Source of the DNA: Kudoa neothunni
Lineage: Eukaryota > Cnidaria
Direction: 5' to 3'
DNA: 64,000 nucleotides
NCBI GenBank assembly: GCA_964304625.1
Contig: OZ199840.1
Span: forward strand, 124,001 to 188,000
The position numbers and the translations under genes are program-made. This document shows, one piece after another, positions 12,538 to 26,369 of this stretch. Below the pieces are notes generated by a model. The model was not told the origin of the DNA and searched no databases. It saw only the letters and a program-made list of their open reading frames with translations. Numbering within the stretch: position 1 is the stretch's first letter; each line of letters begins with the position of its first letter.

Positions 12538-13800
12538 TATAAAAGATAAGGAAAAACAACAAATAGAACTGAATAAACGAATACTATAATACGCCGATAC
12601 TTGTATTGAATAAAAAGCCTATTGAAACGACAATATAATTAAAATCTTAATTTTTATTTACTATTAAATTAATAATTATGAATTTAATATAGTTACTAAA
12701 ATGCTGAAAATTGCAAATTGAAACAATTATTTTATTATATAGCTCAAATAAATTCGATAATACTTATTATCTCTTGTTCACTCCGCCATAATAAATCCAA
12801 GGAAAAAATTAATCGATTGGACCAACCATTAGTGGATTCACAAACGAATTTAATCATGTTAAATTTCATGAACTATATTTACATTGACGTCATGTAAGGT
12901 CATCCCAGGTATAAATAATATGAATAATTGGTAAAAATATTTATTCGTATTCATTACGAATAAATCAATCATCTAGATAGATACAAATGTTAGACGACAC
13001 GTATTAAATTTGTGTATCAATATTGAGATCATTATAAATTTTGAATTTTTTTACTGTAAACATTATTTTCATTAAATATATTTGTAACAACCTATAATAT
13101 TAAGTAATTATAGATCAACATTTTGCAAACTTTATTTCTAACCATCATGCATACAAGATAAAGTAATTTAGTCATATTTTTCCTTACAAGAATTAATTAT
13201 GGTCGCGACTTTGGTTTTTGGGGATTACTTTTATAATATTTTGATTAATTATATCCGTAAGTATTTATAAAAAATTATATAGCCATAAATGGAAGAAATC
13301 CTATTTTTATAGAAATATCAAAGTATTTTCGTACGGTTGAAAAATAAAAAGGAAGTTGTTTATCGGATCCTATTTAATCTTGCGATTTCCGACGTTTTTA
13401 TATGCACATATAATAACTTCCATGATATTCTATCATAATTTTTCCTTTTATATTAATTCCATTTTTATAAATATAAATTGAATTTTACTTTAATTGAGAT
13501 GGTTAACATTATTTCACAATCCGTTTATACACTTACCTAAATAGCTTGGTCTAATTTATTTGTCACATCACATTCCATGTATTGTACTAATTAATATTAT
13601 AAAGTTTTTTTTAAATATTACTATATCGAGCTCTTTTATATTCGAAAAATAATTATTTATTTTTTAAGAAATCCCATGAAAAGATCAATAAACTGGATAC
13701 TCCAAATAATTTTAATCCAGTTAAGTATTAAAACATAATTTCCAAATTTATGCGTACAAAATAACGTTTTCATTTTAAATTAAAATTGTGCTAATTATAA
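12538..13800 (-). promoter_or_regulatory. Upstream region of gene C with putative core promoter at 12567-12591
   Basis: In gene direction TATTATA (12585-12591) is followed by TTCAGTT (around 12567-12573), about 30 nt before the start codon. The same arrangement and surrounding bases are shared with gene D (around 50160). The rest of the interval is AT-rich with no gene or repeat that I recognise. Confidence 0.4.
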
Positions 13801-14468
13801 AGCCTGTGACTCATGAAAAACATCCCTTTCTGCATCTTTTTTGTCTCTAATTTTTTAACGATTCTTATTGATAAAATAAATAAATATAGAAAGGAAAAAT
13901 TTAGGTATAAAAAATAACTTCTAAATTTTAACCAAATCCGATTTCGAGCAAAATCGTCCCCACGTGTAATCTCCCTGTTGTTTACAAAAACTTGCCAATC
14001 TCATTATTTGTCACATATTTTAACATATTCGCTTTATTAAATCGCCTAAATGATTTTTTGGCATTAAGAAATAAACGTATTTGCTAATTCCGCGTTTATT
14101 AACACGTACTAGTCCAAAATGGAGTCGTTAAGTTATAAAGTCGATGGTGACTTTTATTTACTCATTAATGATTACGAAAAGTTCTTCCATGTACGTGCTG
14201 CTAAGGGTTATCTTCACAAAGCTCCAACTCGCTGTAGAAATTACAGGAATTTCGATTGCTTCATCCTTAGAAAGCTCAAATTAAATGATGTCAGGCCGAT
14301 AACTGAACTGTCCGCCAGTATTGGTATAGTATACGACTACGAAAATTCGGCCTCATATCGTTCTAATTTTTTATTACTTTATTATAGGTCGTTATCATTA
14401 GATTTAAAAATGACGAAAACAACAAATTTGTTTAAAATTTAAAATTCTACCGCTTTCTCATCATTCTA

Positions 14469-16684
14469 CCTTAATCCTCATTATGTTAGTGTAAGTTGAA
14501 TTATGTCAACGTTCTTTGTTTTTAATAAGTTTTTTTAAATTAATCTAATAGCTCGTTTGGATTCTTATAAAAATTAAATATATTGAAGAATTTTTTAATG
14601 TCATTTTGAGTTGCACTCAATCATCCTCTCTACATCTTAAGTGAATTTGAGGTATGAAGAAAGCTTACAATAGCAGATAAAAGTCATCTAAAATTTTTAA
14701 TTTATATATTTTTTATGACAATTTTATTGTTTATTTGTGAAGTTATTGAATTATTTTTGCTGAAAAATTCGTTGGAGTTTTTGTAATTATAATATTTTTC
14801 ATCATTTAATGTTGTATTCGGTAGATTATCATTAGAAAAAAATCTTACGCCATAATTTATGTTATTTTGTCGTACGAAAGTACGAAACCTATTCAAGGTC
14901 ATGAATTCGAAATTCATTATAATTCTTATGTTTTAGTTTATTCGTAGTATATAACATTACACATTCAATGTGTGATTTTTTTTAAATAATATAATCCCTC
15001 GAAAATCATTGAGCTTTAAAATTTTCATTTTATATAGATTTTTCAATAATTATAAATGTAACAGTTTTATTATTCTTGATTTATTATTTATTTTCTCATT
15101 ATCAGTTTGATTAAATCATTATTTCAATATATAAATTAATTAAATTAATTGTTAACATTTTGTCGAATTTATTTCGCGAATATAAACATTATTTAATAAT
15201 TTTAATTTTAATAATATTTATTTATGTTTTCAAAAAGATTGTTTAATAATTGGAACTTATTTCCATATATTTAGCGGACCCATTCTTCTTGTAAATAGCT
15301 CTCAAATTCGATATCACTTACTCCTCTTCTGATTCCCAATATTTTAAGTTTCAATTTGCCTCAACAGGATTCTATCGTATTTGAGTGCTTACCGTTGATA
15401 CAATAGCGTAATGAATGATTAACAGTAATGTGATTGTAACCCAATTCATCCAATTTTTGATAGGCTTTCCATTCATCACAGTAGATCGTAGTACCCCTGA
15501 TAACTTCGTTTTGAATAATAGGAAGTAATGCTTCCTTATTTATTCTTTCAACCTTAAAATATCTGAACTCCTTAAGTTGTCTTTTCCCGTGGCTATCGAC
15601 AGAGCATAAACATAGGCCAAAGACCCACAGACCACCAATCGTATCACCGTATTTTACGCGGCGCAAACAATGAGTTAATTAGTTTTTAGAGAGTAAGATT
15701 AAAATCATATATACACATTCCCTCCTCGGATAATTCTTCAGCATTTGGTTGATATTCACTGATACTACTATTTAACTAAAAATAGTCTAGTTAATCTTTT
15801 CGCATGTAATACTCGATACATCGGCTTTATGAGACAAGATTTCCTTACTTACAGAATACTACCATTTATCTCCTTTAAGATATTTACCCCTGTTATTATT
15901 TCTTTTCCCTTGAAGTAAGCTTTCGTCGATTTCGACCACAAATCCTTCTCCGCCAAACGGTCTCCTATCCTTAAAGCCGCCCGAACAAATATATCGTACA
16001 TTTTTAAACCAGTTTATCCCCGTAATTTTGGATATATGTACCAATGAGCATGTGGATTCTATTTTATTATTCATAAGCCAATAATAAATTACCTTCATTA
16101 TCTGTTTTACGGTTATTTTAGAAATTTTTTTCCGGCACCTCTCGAAAAGAAAGTATCTTTAGGGGATGAGACCTAGGTTTTACAGCTATTACATATTGAA
16201 AAAGTATAAAATCGAATTATTTTATTACTTTCTACATACATGAATAGTCTGGTACTTATTAGTGCCAACAGAAAAATAGTCCTCACTAATAGTGGTTTCT
16301 TTCCTATTATTTCGTCTGGAAACATAGATCGAATTGTGACATCTACAATTTCTATATCCCGTTGGAATCCTATTTAGGAAATTTTTCGAACAAAGAAAAT
16401 TGTATAGAAGATCTCTATTATTAATTAACACAAAAAACTGATCGTCACTATCATCATTAACCATTGCGAATATATACCATTTAAAAAACTCTCACTACAT
16501 TCCAACTTTATTTCAAATAATGAAATACTAAAATAATATAATATTTAAAATTATTAACCTCAAATAAAAGTTTAAAAAGCTAAATTACGAAGTTCTATCG
16601 AATTAAATGAAAATTAAAAAGACGCACGAATTAATTCGTTGAAGGTCATCGCTGTTCCAAATACACATAATGAGGATTAAGGTC
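14469..16684 (-). mobile_element. Inner Merlin element, minus strand
   Basis: Bounded by an inverted repeat, ACCTTAATCCTCATTATG at the left and its inverse at 16666-16684. It encloses a minus-strand transposase at 15271-16464. It splits the plus-strand Merlin, so it is the later arrival. No clear 8-9 bp target duplication was found. Confidence 0.65.
15271..16464 (-). pseudogene. Inner Merlin transposase (ISXO2-like DDE), broken
   Basis: Order on the minus strand: N-terminal Cys/Arg-rich part (YRNCRCHNSIYVSRR, about 16290-16370), a helical part with WFKNVRYICSGG, the first catalytic segment VEIDESLLQGKRNNNRGK (about 15900-15960), then GGLWVFGLCLCSVDSHGK (about 15590-15640), YCDEWKAYQKL (about 15470) and NTIESC (15363). 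An in-frame TGA replaces a conserved Trp just after NTIESC. The frame then continues to IEFESYLQEEWVR and the stop at 15271. Gaps and frame changes separate the three blocks. Confidence 0.8.
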
Positions 16685-19096
16685 GAATTTTGAGCAAACT
16701 GAAGAATTGTAGATTTTAGACAAAATTTTTGGCTACACCATTTTTAAAAATCAAATAATAATGATCTGTAACAAAATCGTAAAAAATTAAGACCCTATGA
16801 AGTCGAATTTACGTAGTTTCATATTACATCAGAACGAGTCCGCCTATGACAGAAATAACGTCGATTATTCTTTCACATATTTATTTAAAAAGTGATAGTT
16901 TATCTCAAGTCCCTGCTTTTAAAAAGAAAAGGTGTAAAACTATTTTTTCTTCTAAAATGAAACATTTTTTAAACTCTCCTATAGGCGGTACGTCCCAAAA
17001 CCCAACATTGATATAATATTTTAAAAATATTATATCGCTGGTGTATGAATGAAACTATTTTAACTACAACCAAAAAAGATAAGTTAAGTATGCCTAAAGT
17101 TTCAGCGTGATTCAAAAAAATCCGACAACTCTGCAAATCACCCTTCGAGAACAGAAACAAGCTTAATGGGAAGGTTTCATTGCAGAAATTGATGAATTTG
17201 TCCTCCACGAAAAAAGAAAAAAATAATCGGGGTAGGCATCTTAAAGAAGACGTATGGAAAACTTTTCAAAATAAAGAATTTTTAGAATCAAGTACTAAAT
17301 CTCGAATTTTATATAATTATGTATATAACGTATTTCTTTTACTTAATAGACGCTGACGATAGAAATGGTAGCGATTATTTCCCCACAGAAGTTGAATTTT
17401 TTGATAAATCCCTCGATAGTATTTTATCATGTCACTACTTTATTAAATAATGTAACTAGATGTTGCAATAAGAAGAGGAAAATATGATGAAAGGGTTGAC
17501 GGTCCTTGGATTTTTGGATTGTCTCAATGTAAACTTGACGACATGGGAAAGAGGAAATTCATAGAATTAAGGTACTTCTATGTATAGAAGAAGATTTCGG
17601 TGACACTTTTGCCCATTATCGAAAGAGAAATCCACGGAGGGTCAGCCATATCCAATGACGAATGGTCCACGTGAGCTTGGCTATGACTATGTTAAGGTCA
17701 ACCACTCGAAGGGATACGTGCAGAATGGCCCCCATATAAATAGTATCTATCGATTCTGGGGAGGCTAAAAACAAAATTTATTCGCATGAAACGGGGGGTA
17801 TCATTCTCAAATCTTGTGGAATACCTTATTGAAGAATGGTACCAATTCATCATGGGCGAGAAAATAAATCTTTTCAACAACATTTTAAAAACAATTTATC
17901 TTTGTTTTAATTAGATTATCGTATATTTGTTTTTAAAAATATTCATATTTTAGTCTTTTTTTCTATGTACAAAAAATCGAATAAATGGACAAATAAACTA
18001 TTCCAATAAAGATAGGTTAGTTATTTAAGAATTCATTAGATAAACTAATATTTACTACACAACATTTTCTGAATTTAATTAGGGCAAAATTTTAATAAGT
18101 GAACAATTTTTATATAAAAATAATTAAATGCTTGGGTACACTTAGAAAATCGATTAGCTGAATAATTTTATTAAAAAAATATCCCAGAGAATTTGTTATA
18201 GCGGTAGAATTATTCTTATAAATTCACTAAAATGGATATTATGAAATCAGATAAGGATTATTTGAAGATAAATTCAAAAAATTATATTTTTCATTTACGG
18301 AACTTGAATAATTCAATATTCACATTCTCGACAAAATATCACGTTTATAAAAAATTAGTTATTAAATATTATTAAAAAATCTTTTTTCCAACATTTGAGA
18401 TTTTTTAAATTTACTCAAATAGAGTATTTTGAGAAATTTGCATATAATACTTTATTATCCTGATTGAATTTATTTACATAACCTTAAAAATATTCTATTT
18501 AATATTTTGATAAATGCTGTATTATATTTATTATTTTATGACATATATAACAATTAATAATTTTTTTTGAAGATAATGGACACATTTAAACGGCAACTTT
18601 AAAAAAATAAATAATATTAAAATTTTTCATGATCGCATTTTCAAACAAATTCAGTCATATGACTTTATCCAGTAAATATAAATTTACGAAAAAAAATAAA
18701 AACTAAACATCATTTTTTTGCCTAATAAATCGCAATGAGATTTACATTTCATCAATTGGATATAAACAAATTGATTTTCTCAGTTTGTAAAATGTAGCAC
18801 CATTTATAATGAGCACTTAAACTTTTTTTGTTCAAATAATTATCTTAAAAAATAATTCAGGTGATTTAACATAACGAATATGTTAAAATATGTGACAAAT
18901 AATGAAATTGGCAAATTTTTGTAAACAAAAGGACATTAGACGTGGGGATGATTTTGATCAAAGTGGGATATGGTTAAAATTTAGAAGTTATTTCTTAAGG
19001 AAGAATTTTTACTCAACATATTTATTGAATTAATAAGAATTATAAAAAATTAGAGACAACAAAGACGCGCAAGGGGGTGTTTTCAGGTGTTACAGG

Positions 19097-19963
19097 CTTT
19101 ATAATTACCGCCCCTTGTTTATTAATTCCAAAGCTCATTCAAACAATTCTTTTTTTAATTTCTTTATATTAAGATACTAAAAATCTAGTTGATTTTTTCG
19201 ATTTTGACATTTCTTTAAGATTAGCTTTTCGCTCTCTCCGTCGTCTCACTAACTCCCGCGGAATTCCAATCCCTTTTCTCACAAATCTACATTCATGTTC
19301 ATTTGCATGGTCTAAGGCTTTTAACTCATAGCTGTCTAATTGACTCTTTGTTTATCCATGACAAGGATTTACGAGTATCAAAAAGTGCTAAAGTTATCGG
19401 AAAGTTCCCTTTGATCTAAATGTAAATAGTTTTGTGCTAGTACTGATAAAGAATATTAAATATGATCCTAATTTTGTTACGTAACTGATACATTACACTT
19501 GTTCTACTAAATGTTACAATCAGACCTACATGGAATTCGAAATTGTAACCATACAACGTGTAAAAAAAAGTATCAAATATATTGCTCTATACATATTATA
19601 GATGTCTTAATTCCGGCTGTACACAGTTTGGGATATAAAAGGATTTAAATGAATATATTATTAGTAGCATCAGATTTAACATAACGCTGTGGATCGGTAG
19701 GATCACTTCATATTTGATTTGCGTAAAGGACACCATACCAATGTTTAACGAACTCAATCTGATACTCGCATCTAAGTATACGCACAATTATAATAACATT
19801 TTCGGAAAAGCTCATGCAAATCTCCAAAGTATGGCCGATAAAAAGTTTGCGACCAAAACGCGATTATATATGGTAAATATTAAATCAGATTTTTTGATCT
19901 GAACACTTAATAATCGAAATTTCTCTAACTAGATAGTAGGGAAAAATTCGTAAATGGGGGAAA
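19097..19963. repeat. Downstream flank of gene B, copy of 8566-9520
   Basis: Non-coding except for the doubtful open frame 19714-19902 (plus), the truncated partner of the one at 9119-9403. Similarity to the C flank begins exactly at the TTATAA next to the Merlin end. Confidence 0.75.
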
Positions 19964-22900
19964 TTAATTTTTCTTCTTGAAAACCACGAATCCAATAGCA
20001 CCCATGATCAAAGCTCCAATAGCTGCCACTGCAATTATTCTAAAATAATATTAGTTAAATTGTAGGAACATAATAAAGTAATACATGACCATGGTTTTAG
20101 AACTAAATAAAATATTTAATTATTTTAAAAATATTAATTAATAAACCTTGAACTGCTTTTGGCTCCTAAAAGTTACAATTTTAAATTATTTTCGAAGTAA
20201 TAATGCTTTACCTTGCTCAATCGTAGCCGTCCCATAACTGTTTTATCGGTGGAACTGTACACAGTCAAATGATAATTGTTGCCATCTGCTAATCCACTGA
20301 TAGTGAATGATTTGCATGGGGGGAACTTTTTACATCCTTTATCCCTTGGACTCATGCATTTTTTAATAATTGCTATCGATTTGGTACTCGCATTACGTAA
20401 TTCCCACTTACATTTGGATTTTTCATTAAGACTAGATGGTAGGGTGTTTTTCTATAACAAATGATTCACCATCCCTTGTTATTGTCACATATATTATTTT
20501 GTCGTTTTCTGTGGGATTCCCCTTTGGAGCAGCTATTTATTTTAAATATTAATATAATAATAATATCGAAAATATTTTTACTAGCTACTAAAGTAATTTC
20601 ATTTCGCTCTGATTTTCCCACTGCAGTAATAGACACTTTATACTCTTCATTTGCATCATAGTCGCTGAATTTAATAGAACTGCACAATGGAAATGAGGAG
20701 CATGTGTTTGAATTGACCGGGCTCGCAGTTGTATCAACTGTTGTAGCTGGGGCAACATTTGTGTCAGTTTCAGTTTGAGTAATAGATTCAGCTCTTGCAA
20801 TTTTTAATTCATTAATTTCTGATTTTAGACTTTGAATTTTACTAGTACCAGTTTGTCCTTGGTCGGGATTAGGACTGGATTCGTCTGGTGAGCTTGGTGG
20901 AGTATTTTGAGTTTCTGGCACAGCTGCCGGTGTCTGTGATGCTTCGCAGACGTAAACATCTTCAAACCCGTCATCTTTTTTTATTTGGATTGTATAATGA
21001 CAAAATGGCTTCTGGGACTTTTTTGGACAATTGTGCATTTAATTCCAATCCTTGTTCAGTGTATTTTTGAGTTATTCTCAAGGTTGCCAGATCTAGATTG
21101 AGTTAATAAGTTAACTTTTTGAGAAATATACTCGTCGTAACATTTTCATATATGTGTTCCTTGTAATCCTTATCAGCAATGACCTTAACGTCGTAAGAAG
21201 TATTTGGTTCAAGATCAACAATAGTTATTGGTTCTCTACATCTTCCTCTACAGGGATTGGTTTCAGTACATTTAGCGGTGTAAAATGTATTTTTCCCGGC
21301 TGGGACTTATGTAATACTCGCAGTTTGGCTCACCATTTTTATTTGTCTCTGGTTCGCCTCCAATAGCTGTTAATGTAGTTGTTGATTCTGTTTTAGTAGG
21401 GGAGGTTGCTTGAAAATTTTTATTATCCGTTTTATCTTTTAAAGATTATTAGTTTTGCTGATTTTTAATTTCAAATTATTACTTGTCCATATCAATATTT
21501 GTTCGTTTAAAGTAGCTGGATTGCTGCCACCAGTTAATGCGATTTCAAGAATATAAGGTTTTCCTGCAGTTAATTCTTCAATTACTAATTTTTCGCAACC
21601 AATTTTGCAATCACCACTATTATCAGTCTTTTTAGTGGCCGTGTTACATTTAGTGATTGATGCAGTGTGTTTGATTTTGTCAGCTGGGTAATGTTTTAAA
21701 GTGCAACCAGTAAACTGTGTGCCTGATCCTGGCTTAAAAACTGCTGCGTCAAAAGATACACCTTTATTGGTATAATCTGACAACAAACCGTTTCCAGTCT
21801 CCGATATTGCTTAAAAATTTATAAAAGTTAATATTGACTAAAATAAATTACGAAATTTTTTTTGAGAAAATCCATCTAAATCACCAATAGAAGTCTTTGA
21901 AAGATCGTGATGCCTGGTTTGTACTAAGACGTTGTAAATATCTTTTGTTGCAGTCAGGGTAAGCTCAACATCTTTGCATGGTGCGTAACATTTTCCATCC
22001 TGATTTCCACAGTTTGATTCGAATTGTTTGCTATTTCCTGCAGATGTTCCATCTTTAATACCAAAAACACAGATCTCAGATGCTAGTGTTAAATCTGTGA
22101 ATTTAAGAACAACTTGATTTGCAGCTCCTGTCTTTTTAGTAACATAATACTGAGGCTCGTAAATGGCCATATTATCCTTCATATACGCATTTGGCATATA
22201 GTAAAAGAAACTTGGATAATTAACACATCTCATCTCATAGTGAGGAACCAATAAGTCAAATTCAACCTCATTATCTCCGTTTGCTGTGTCGCATGTTCCT
22301 CCTACAGTACCCGCTTTGAATTGTGCGTCTTTGTAATGAATAGGACACGCAACTGGAGAACAGGTTTTTGTTAGGAATCTCAATTTCTCGTTATTCTTAG
22401 ACATTGTTACTTGAGGATTTACCAGTAACGCTAAATTGAATAATATGATTTATTGATTCAAATTTGTTTAGATTACGTATGGCCAATCCAAACACTTTTC
22501 CACCTTTTGGATAAGTCGCTACATTAACAGTGCTCATTTCAGTATTATCATATACATATATATATTTTGTTCGTGGGGTGAGTTTATCATAAGGAACTTT
22601 ACTATCTTCACTTTCGCAAGAAATTATGCAATAACGACTGCTATTTTCGGTGGTACTATATCCAGGGCAGTCCGTTATTTCTTCATATGCAGCTGCCCCT
22701 GTTTGGATACCATCGTTTGCGGCTCCATTAGACTTCAATAATCGGCACTTTTTATTATTTGAATAAGTAGAGCCACCAAGTGTGTGCTTTATTACATTTG
22801 AGCTAGTGCTACTATCATATTCAATGTGATATTTGAGTGTTGCTGGAGGATCGGGTGCTGCATTACTTTCAATCAAATAAAGAAATGTAATTTGTACAAC

Positions 22901-22975
22901 TATTATTTGTTAAATAATTATTATAAAACATTATATACAGAATACATGATGTAGGAATTTTTGTATTGCTATCAT
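19964..22975 (-). CDS. Family gene B (type I membrane protein); possible pseudogene with four one-base indels
   Basis: Nine exons on the minus strand: 22939-22975, 22477-22899, 21852-22430, 21483-21809, 21132-21435, 20582-21092, 20212-20532, 20147-20165 and 19964-20039. Introns are 39-49 nt, the last 107 nt. It starts MIAIQKFLHHVFF, followed by a signal peptide core. Domains in order: four-Cys domain 1, the long domain 2 (NYPSFFYYMPNAYMKDN), then four-Cys domains 3-6 with a Pro/Ser/Thr-rich linker inside exon 6, a membrane helix and the tail KKKN. One-base differences from D lie in G3 (21302-21304), A4 (21002-21005), T5 (20447-20451) and A2 (20236-20237). Correcting them gives 864 codons. All lie in base runs, so they may be consensus errors. 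Confidence 0.78.
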
Positions 22976-25810
22976 TAAAGAGATGGGAAAACAATTACAA
23001 CTGAATATATGAATGCTATATGAATGTCGATTTTTGCGTCGGATAAGGAAATGAATTGGAACGAAAAATTTTTTAATAGTATTATTTTTCTTTAATAATA
23101 GATTTTATCCTTATAAATATTATTTTTTTTTCTTAATATTATATTATTCAATAACTTTAGAATTGAAAAATGAACTGTGGCCTAAAATTACGAAAAATTT
23201 GGAATATTATGATAATACTTTTGACTTACTATTAAGATAATTAAAAAATATAAATCCTAAGGTTCAACATTTATTTTTTTATTAAAGTAGATTAATTTGA
23301 AAAGCGATAACCGTACAATTTAGAATGACCCATGATAAAATCATTATTATTTCACGTAGTTTTAGGAAAAGCACGCTTCTAAAACGACAAATATACATAA
23401 TTATAACTGTTTGCAATGGTAAATTGATTAATTTCGATAATATTTTGGTACCGACTGGCACAGTTTATACCTCGAATGGTCGCACATAATCAAATTTTTA
23501 CTTTTCTTATCAATATTGTTATTATTTTATAATATACTCGTTTTTCAAAGTTGCAAAAAATAATATTTTATTATAATGGAAATGATAAATGAATCAAAAT
23601 AATTGTTCAACAACACTAATTAATAAAGGTACTCGTTTTTATTGATAATCTCTAAAAAAGTAAAGGATATTGAAAGAATCATATCTTTGTTAGAAAATTA
23701 TCATAGAAGATCATTCAAAATTAATCCATTCATCAATATAGTTATTTATTAACAAAAATATTTACTATATACAAAATTATGAAGTAGAATTTACTTATAG
23801 ATTAATTTATAAATATTATTACAAAATCAAACATTTTGTTATACGAAACAACCAATTTTTGGTTTATTCGGCATCAGAAATTTAACATTTATTAACTAAA
23901 AAAATTCAAATAGGTTGCTAAAAACTTTATTTTTATAATAAATACATTATCAACAACAATACTCGTTTATTTTATTATTTAATGTTGAAAAACTAAAATA
24001 TCATTTTAACCGTGACAGTAAAAGAAAAATAATTCGTTTTATAAGTCAAGAATACATAAAATAAGAGATTATAAGACATAAATATTACAAATTTTTGTAT
24101 TACATTAAATTATAAAAAAATTATTTAGTTTTAAAATATCCTGTATTGACATAGATGGTGAATCGTATTAGAGAAGTCGCTTAAATTGAAATTAATTTGT
24201 TTATCTAAAATATGCAGTAATAAAACAAATTCATTTTCTATTCAAAATTAAATAAACAACAATGATATCTCCACGAATAAAAATATATTCTGGACAAAAT
24301 GTGAAGTAATTCCACTGTTATTTTTCTATACATGAAAATAGTCTATTTAATTATTTAATCAAATTAACCAAATTATTTTAATATAATATAATATAAATTA
24401 AATTATAATTTTTATTTTGGGCAGTTTAGAAATGAATGTTTTTTCACTCAGTAAATTTTAAACTTATTAAAACATCTGTACTTCTCATATTTCTGAACAT
24501 ACCAAAAGATTATTGAATAAAAATATTATTTATAAAAAATAAAAATTTATCAGTTGTAGTTTTTTGAATGTCCGAATTAAAATTAAATATATTAAATTGC
24601 ATCCATGTTAGAATACTGAAATAACCCAAACCTGCAATATATTGTATCGATATTAAATAATTGAAATATTTTTATAGATAGGATAAATCAAAATGGAAAT
24701 TTTTGGTATCTAAAACACAATGTTCGTTATTTCATTAAGCAGGAATATTGATTTAATAAAGATTAAACTAAAAACTTCTCTACGCAATTCTAATTAAAAT
24801 TCATTTTTAAATGATATATTTAAAATAACATTAATATAAATTTTTCAATAATACATCAACTCAAATGCCGAAAATGTCATTCCACGTTAAATGATCTTAT
24901 CTCCATTTTTTTAGTACATAATTTAATAAAATATACCATTCTTGACTCTATGGTGCCGTCAGACGTAGGAAACATGAGGCATTATTAAAAATATCCGTTT
25001 ATGGATCAATATCCGATCAATGTAAGTATTTCATTTTGTGTACATTCTTGCTATTGTATAACTCATAGGGTAGATGTTTCTTTGTATAATTTTTATTTTT
25101 TTCTGATAAATAACTACTTAATTTGTAAAATATATCTACTTATCAAAGTATAAAATTGTTATTCAAAATTTTTTTATGAATTTAACTTTATACTCAATGA
25201 AATTATAAAAAATTTATTAAATGTCATCAATATTAATTAACTAAATGTATAATTATCTTATATAAGTATGAGATGAATTAAAGAATTTGTCATAATTAGC
25301 ATAACAAAATAATAAGACTAATCAAAAATCAATACTTATTTTTTAATAAAAATTTTGTATTAATATCTCTCATAACATAAAATGAGATAATAATGTATGA
25401 AAATAAATTCACTGAATTTATTAAAAAATTTTGTTAGAACATACCAATCCGAAATCAATAGAGAAATTAAAGAAGGTAATTCTGACCTATCTAAAATTTT
25501 ACAAAGATCAAAAATAACAATACTATTTATATAAAAACTTTATTAAATTAATTTTCACCCTCTAACTACGTAAAATAAACGTACCCCTAACGACATTAGG
25601 GTTGATTTAACCCCAGATTTTCGTTGGATCATTATATTTGTAAAATTAATATAAAGTAAAATGCGAAGTTTTAAAAAATTCATAAGAACAGATTTCTAGG
25701 AAAATACAGAATATTGATACTATTAAGATCCTTTAATCCTATCGGATTATTTCGCAAACTGTTCGAAACCTTATATAAACGGGGCCAGCGTATGAAATGT
25801 GTATTTTTGG
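22976..25810. repeat. Upstream flank of gene B, copy of the gene A flank
   Basis: Matches 866-3600 up to about 25710. The putative initiator (TATTCAGTT) is at 22999-23006, with a TATA-like stretch just upstream in gene direction. No coding feature is seen. Between 25711 and 25810 nothing is recognised. Confidence 0.75.
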
Positions 25811-26245
25811 CTAAAATAAGTAGACGACTAAATAAAATAAAATATAAATTAATTGTTTATTTTGATCAATCCAAACAGGGTTTGACGAGTAATCTTTACA
25901 ATAATATCGTTGGCAGATTTCACAACATAAGGTCGTTTTCTTGTCGTTTTTCCAAGTACATAATTGGCATCTTGATTGTGATTTCGAATTTTGAGGAAAA
26001 TTATGTTTAATTCGAATGGATGTAAGCATCTTTTTGATTATTTTTTCAGTTTTAGTATTTCTACTAAGAAGTAGCCTATGCAATAATTTTGCCATTTCAT
26101 TAAAAACTCTTCTTTTTGGGGGTTTTCTAGAAAAATGTTCTTATAAATAGAGAGGCGTTGATTAATGAGATATCAATCACGTTATAAAATGTTACGACTG
26201 GTCATCTTCTACAGAACGTACGAACGGATACTGAAAATATCATCT
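25811..26245 (-). pseudogene. piggyBac transposase C-terminal remnant
   Basis: Minus strand: PVVTFYNVIDISLINAS (about 26170-26225) is the helix that follows the conserved RRWP of piggyBac proteins. Here the Trp codon is a stop. It is followed by the Cys-rich zinc domain (CQLCTWKNDKKTTLCCEICQ, about 25890-25975). No ends or TTAA sites were found, so this is a fragment. Confidence 0.65.
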
Positions 26246-26369
26246 CATCGAAATGGATAAAACTCGTATGCGACCGCGCGGTGGGCACAGTTGACAAACA
26301 AAGCTATGGCGAGAAAGGATAATTCCAATAATAAGCATTTTCTATTAAAAACACAACGCGAAAATGATA

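Larger units (their letters stand above)
14119..17880 (+). pseudogene. Outer Merlin transposase (IS1016/ISXO2-like), fragmented
   Basis: N-terminal part at 14119-14442 (RCRNYRNFDCFILRK, the usual Cys-rich lead-in). After the nested element the catalytic part follows near 17170-17230 (GFIAEIDEFVLHEKRKKN) and 17465-17585 (RRGKYDERVDGPWIFGLSQ), then SNDEWST near 17655. The end near 17730-17850 reads HINSIYRFWGRLKTK. The EIDE and NDEW segments match the first two acidic positions of the ISXO2-like DDE domain; the third position, usually NTIE, reads INSIY. Multiple stops and frame changes make it inactive. Confidence 0.75.
13801..19096 (+). mobile_element. Merlin-type element with about 240-bp terminal inverted repeats, containing a second Merlin
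   Basis: The first 240 bases (from AGCCTGTGACTCATG at 13801) reappear as reverse complement at 18868-19096 (ending TTACAGGCT). Both ends are bordered by TTATAA, a possible target duplication. Within lie plus-strand Merlin transposase fragments interrupted by a minus-strand Merlin (14469-16684). Long inverted repeats are unusual for Merlin, whose ends are normally short. The long arms could be a later foldback amplification. Confidence 0.75.

Noticed and set aside
13199-13345. Two-exon mini-gene (MVATLVFGDYFYN) with a 26-nt intron
   Set aside because: Open frame is short, it has no paralog or homolog, and such splice-like pairs are expected by chance in AT-rich DNA.
16969-17208. Minus-strand frame of 79 codons
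   Set aside because: It lies opposite the outer Merlin transposase (EIDE segment on the plus strand).
26280-26333. A GTVDKQSYGEKG frame resembling the third catalytic segment of piggyBac
   Set aside because: It is on the strand opposite the adjacent piggyBac remnant and has no continuation, so probably chance.
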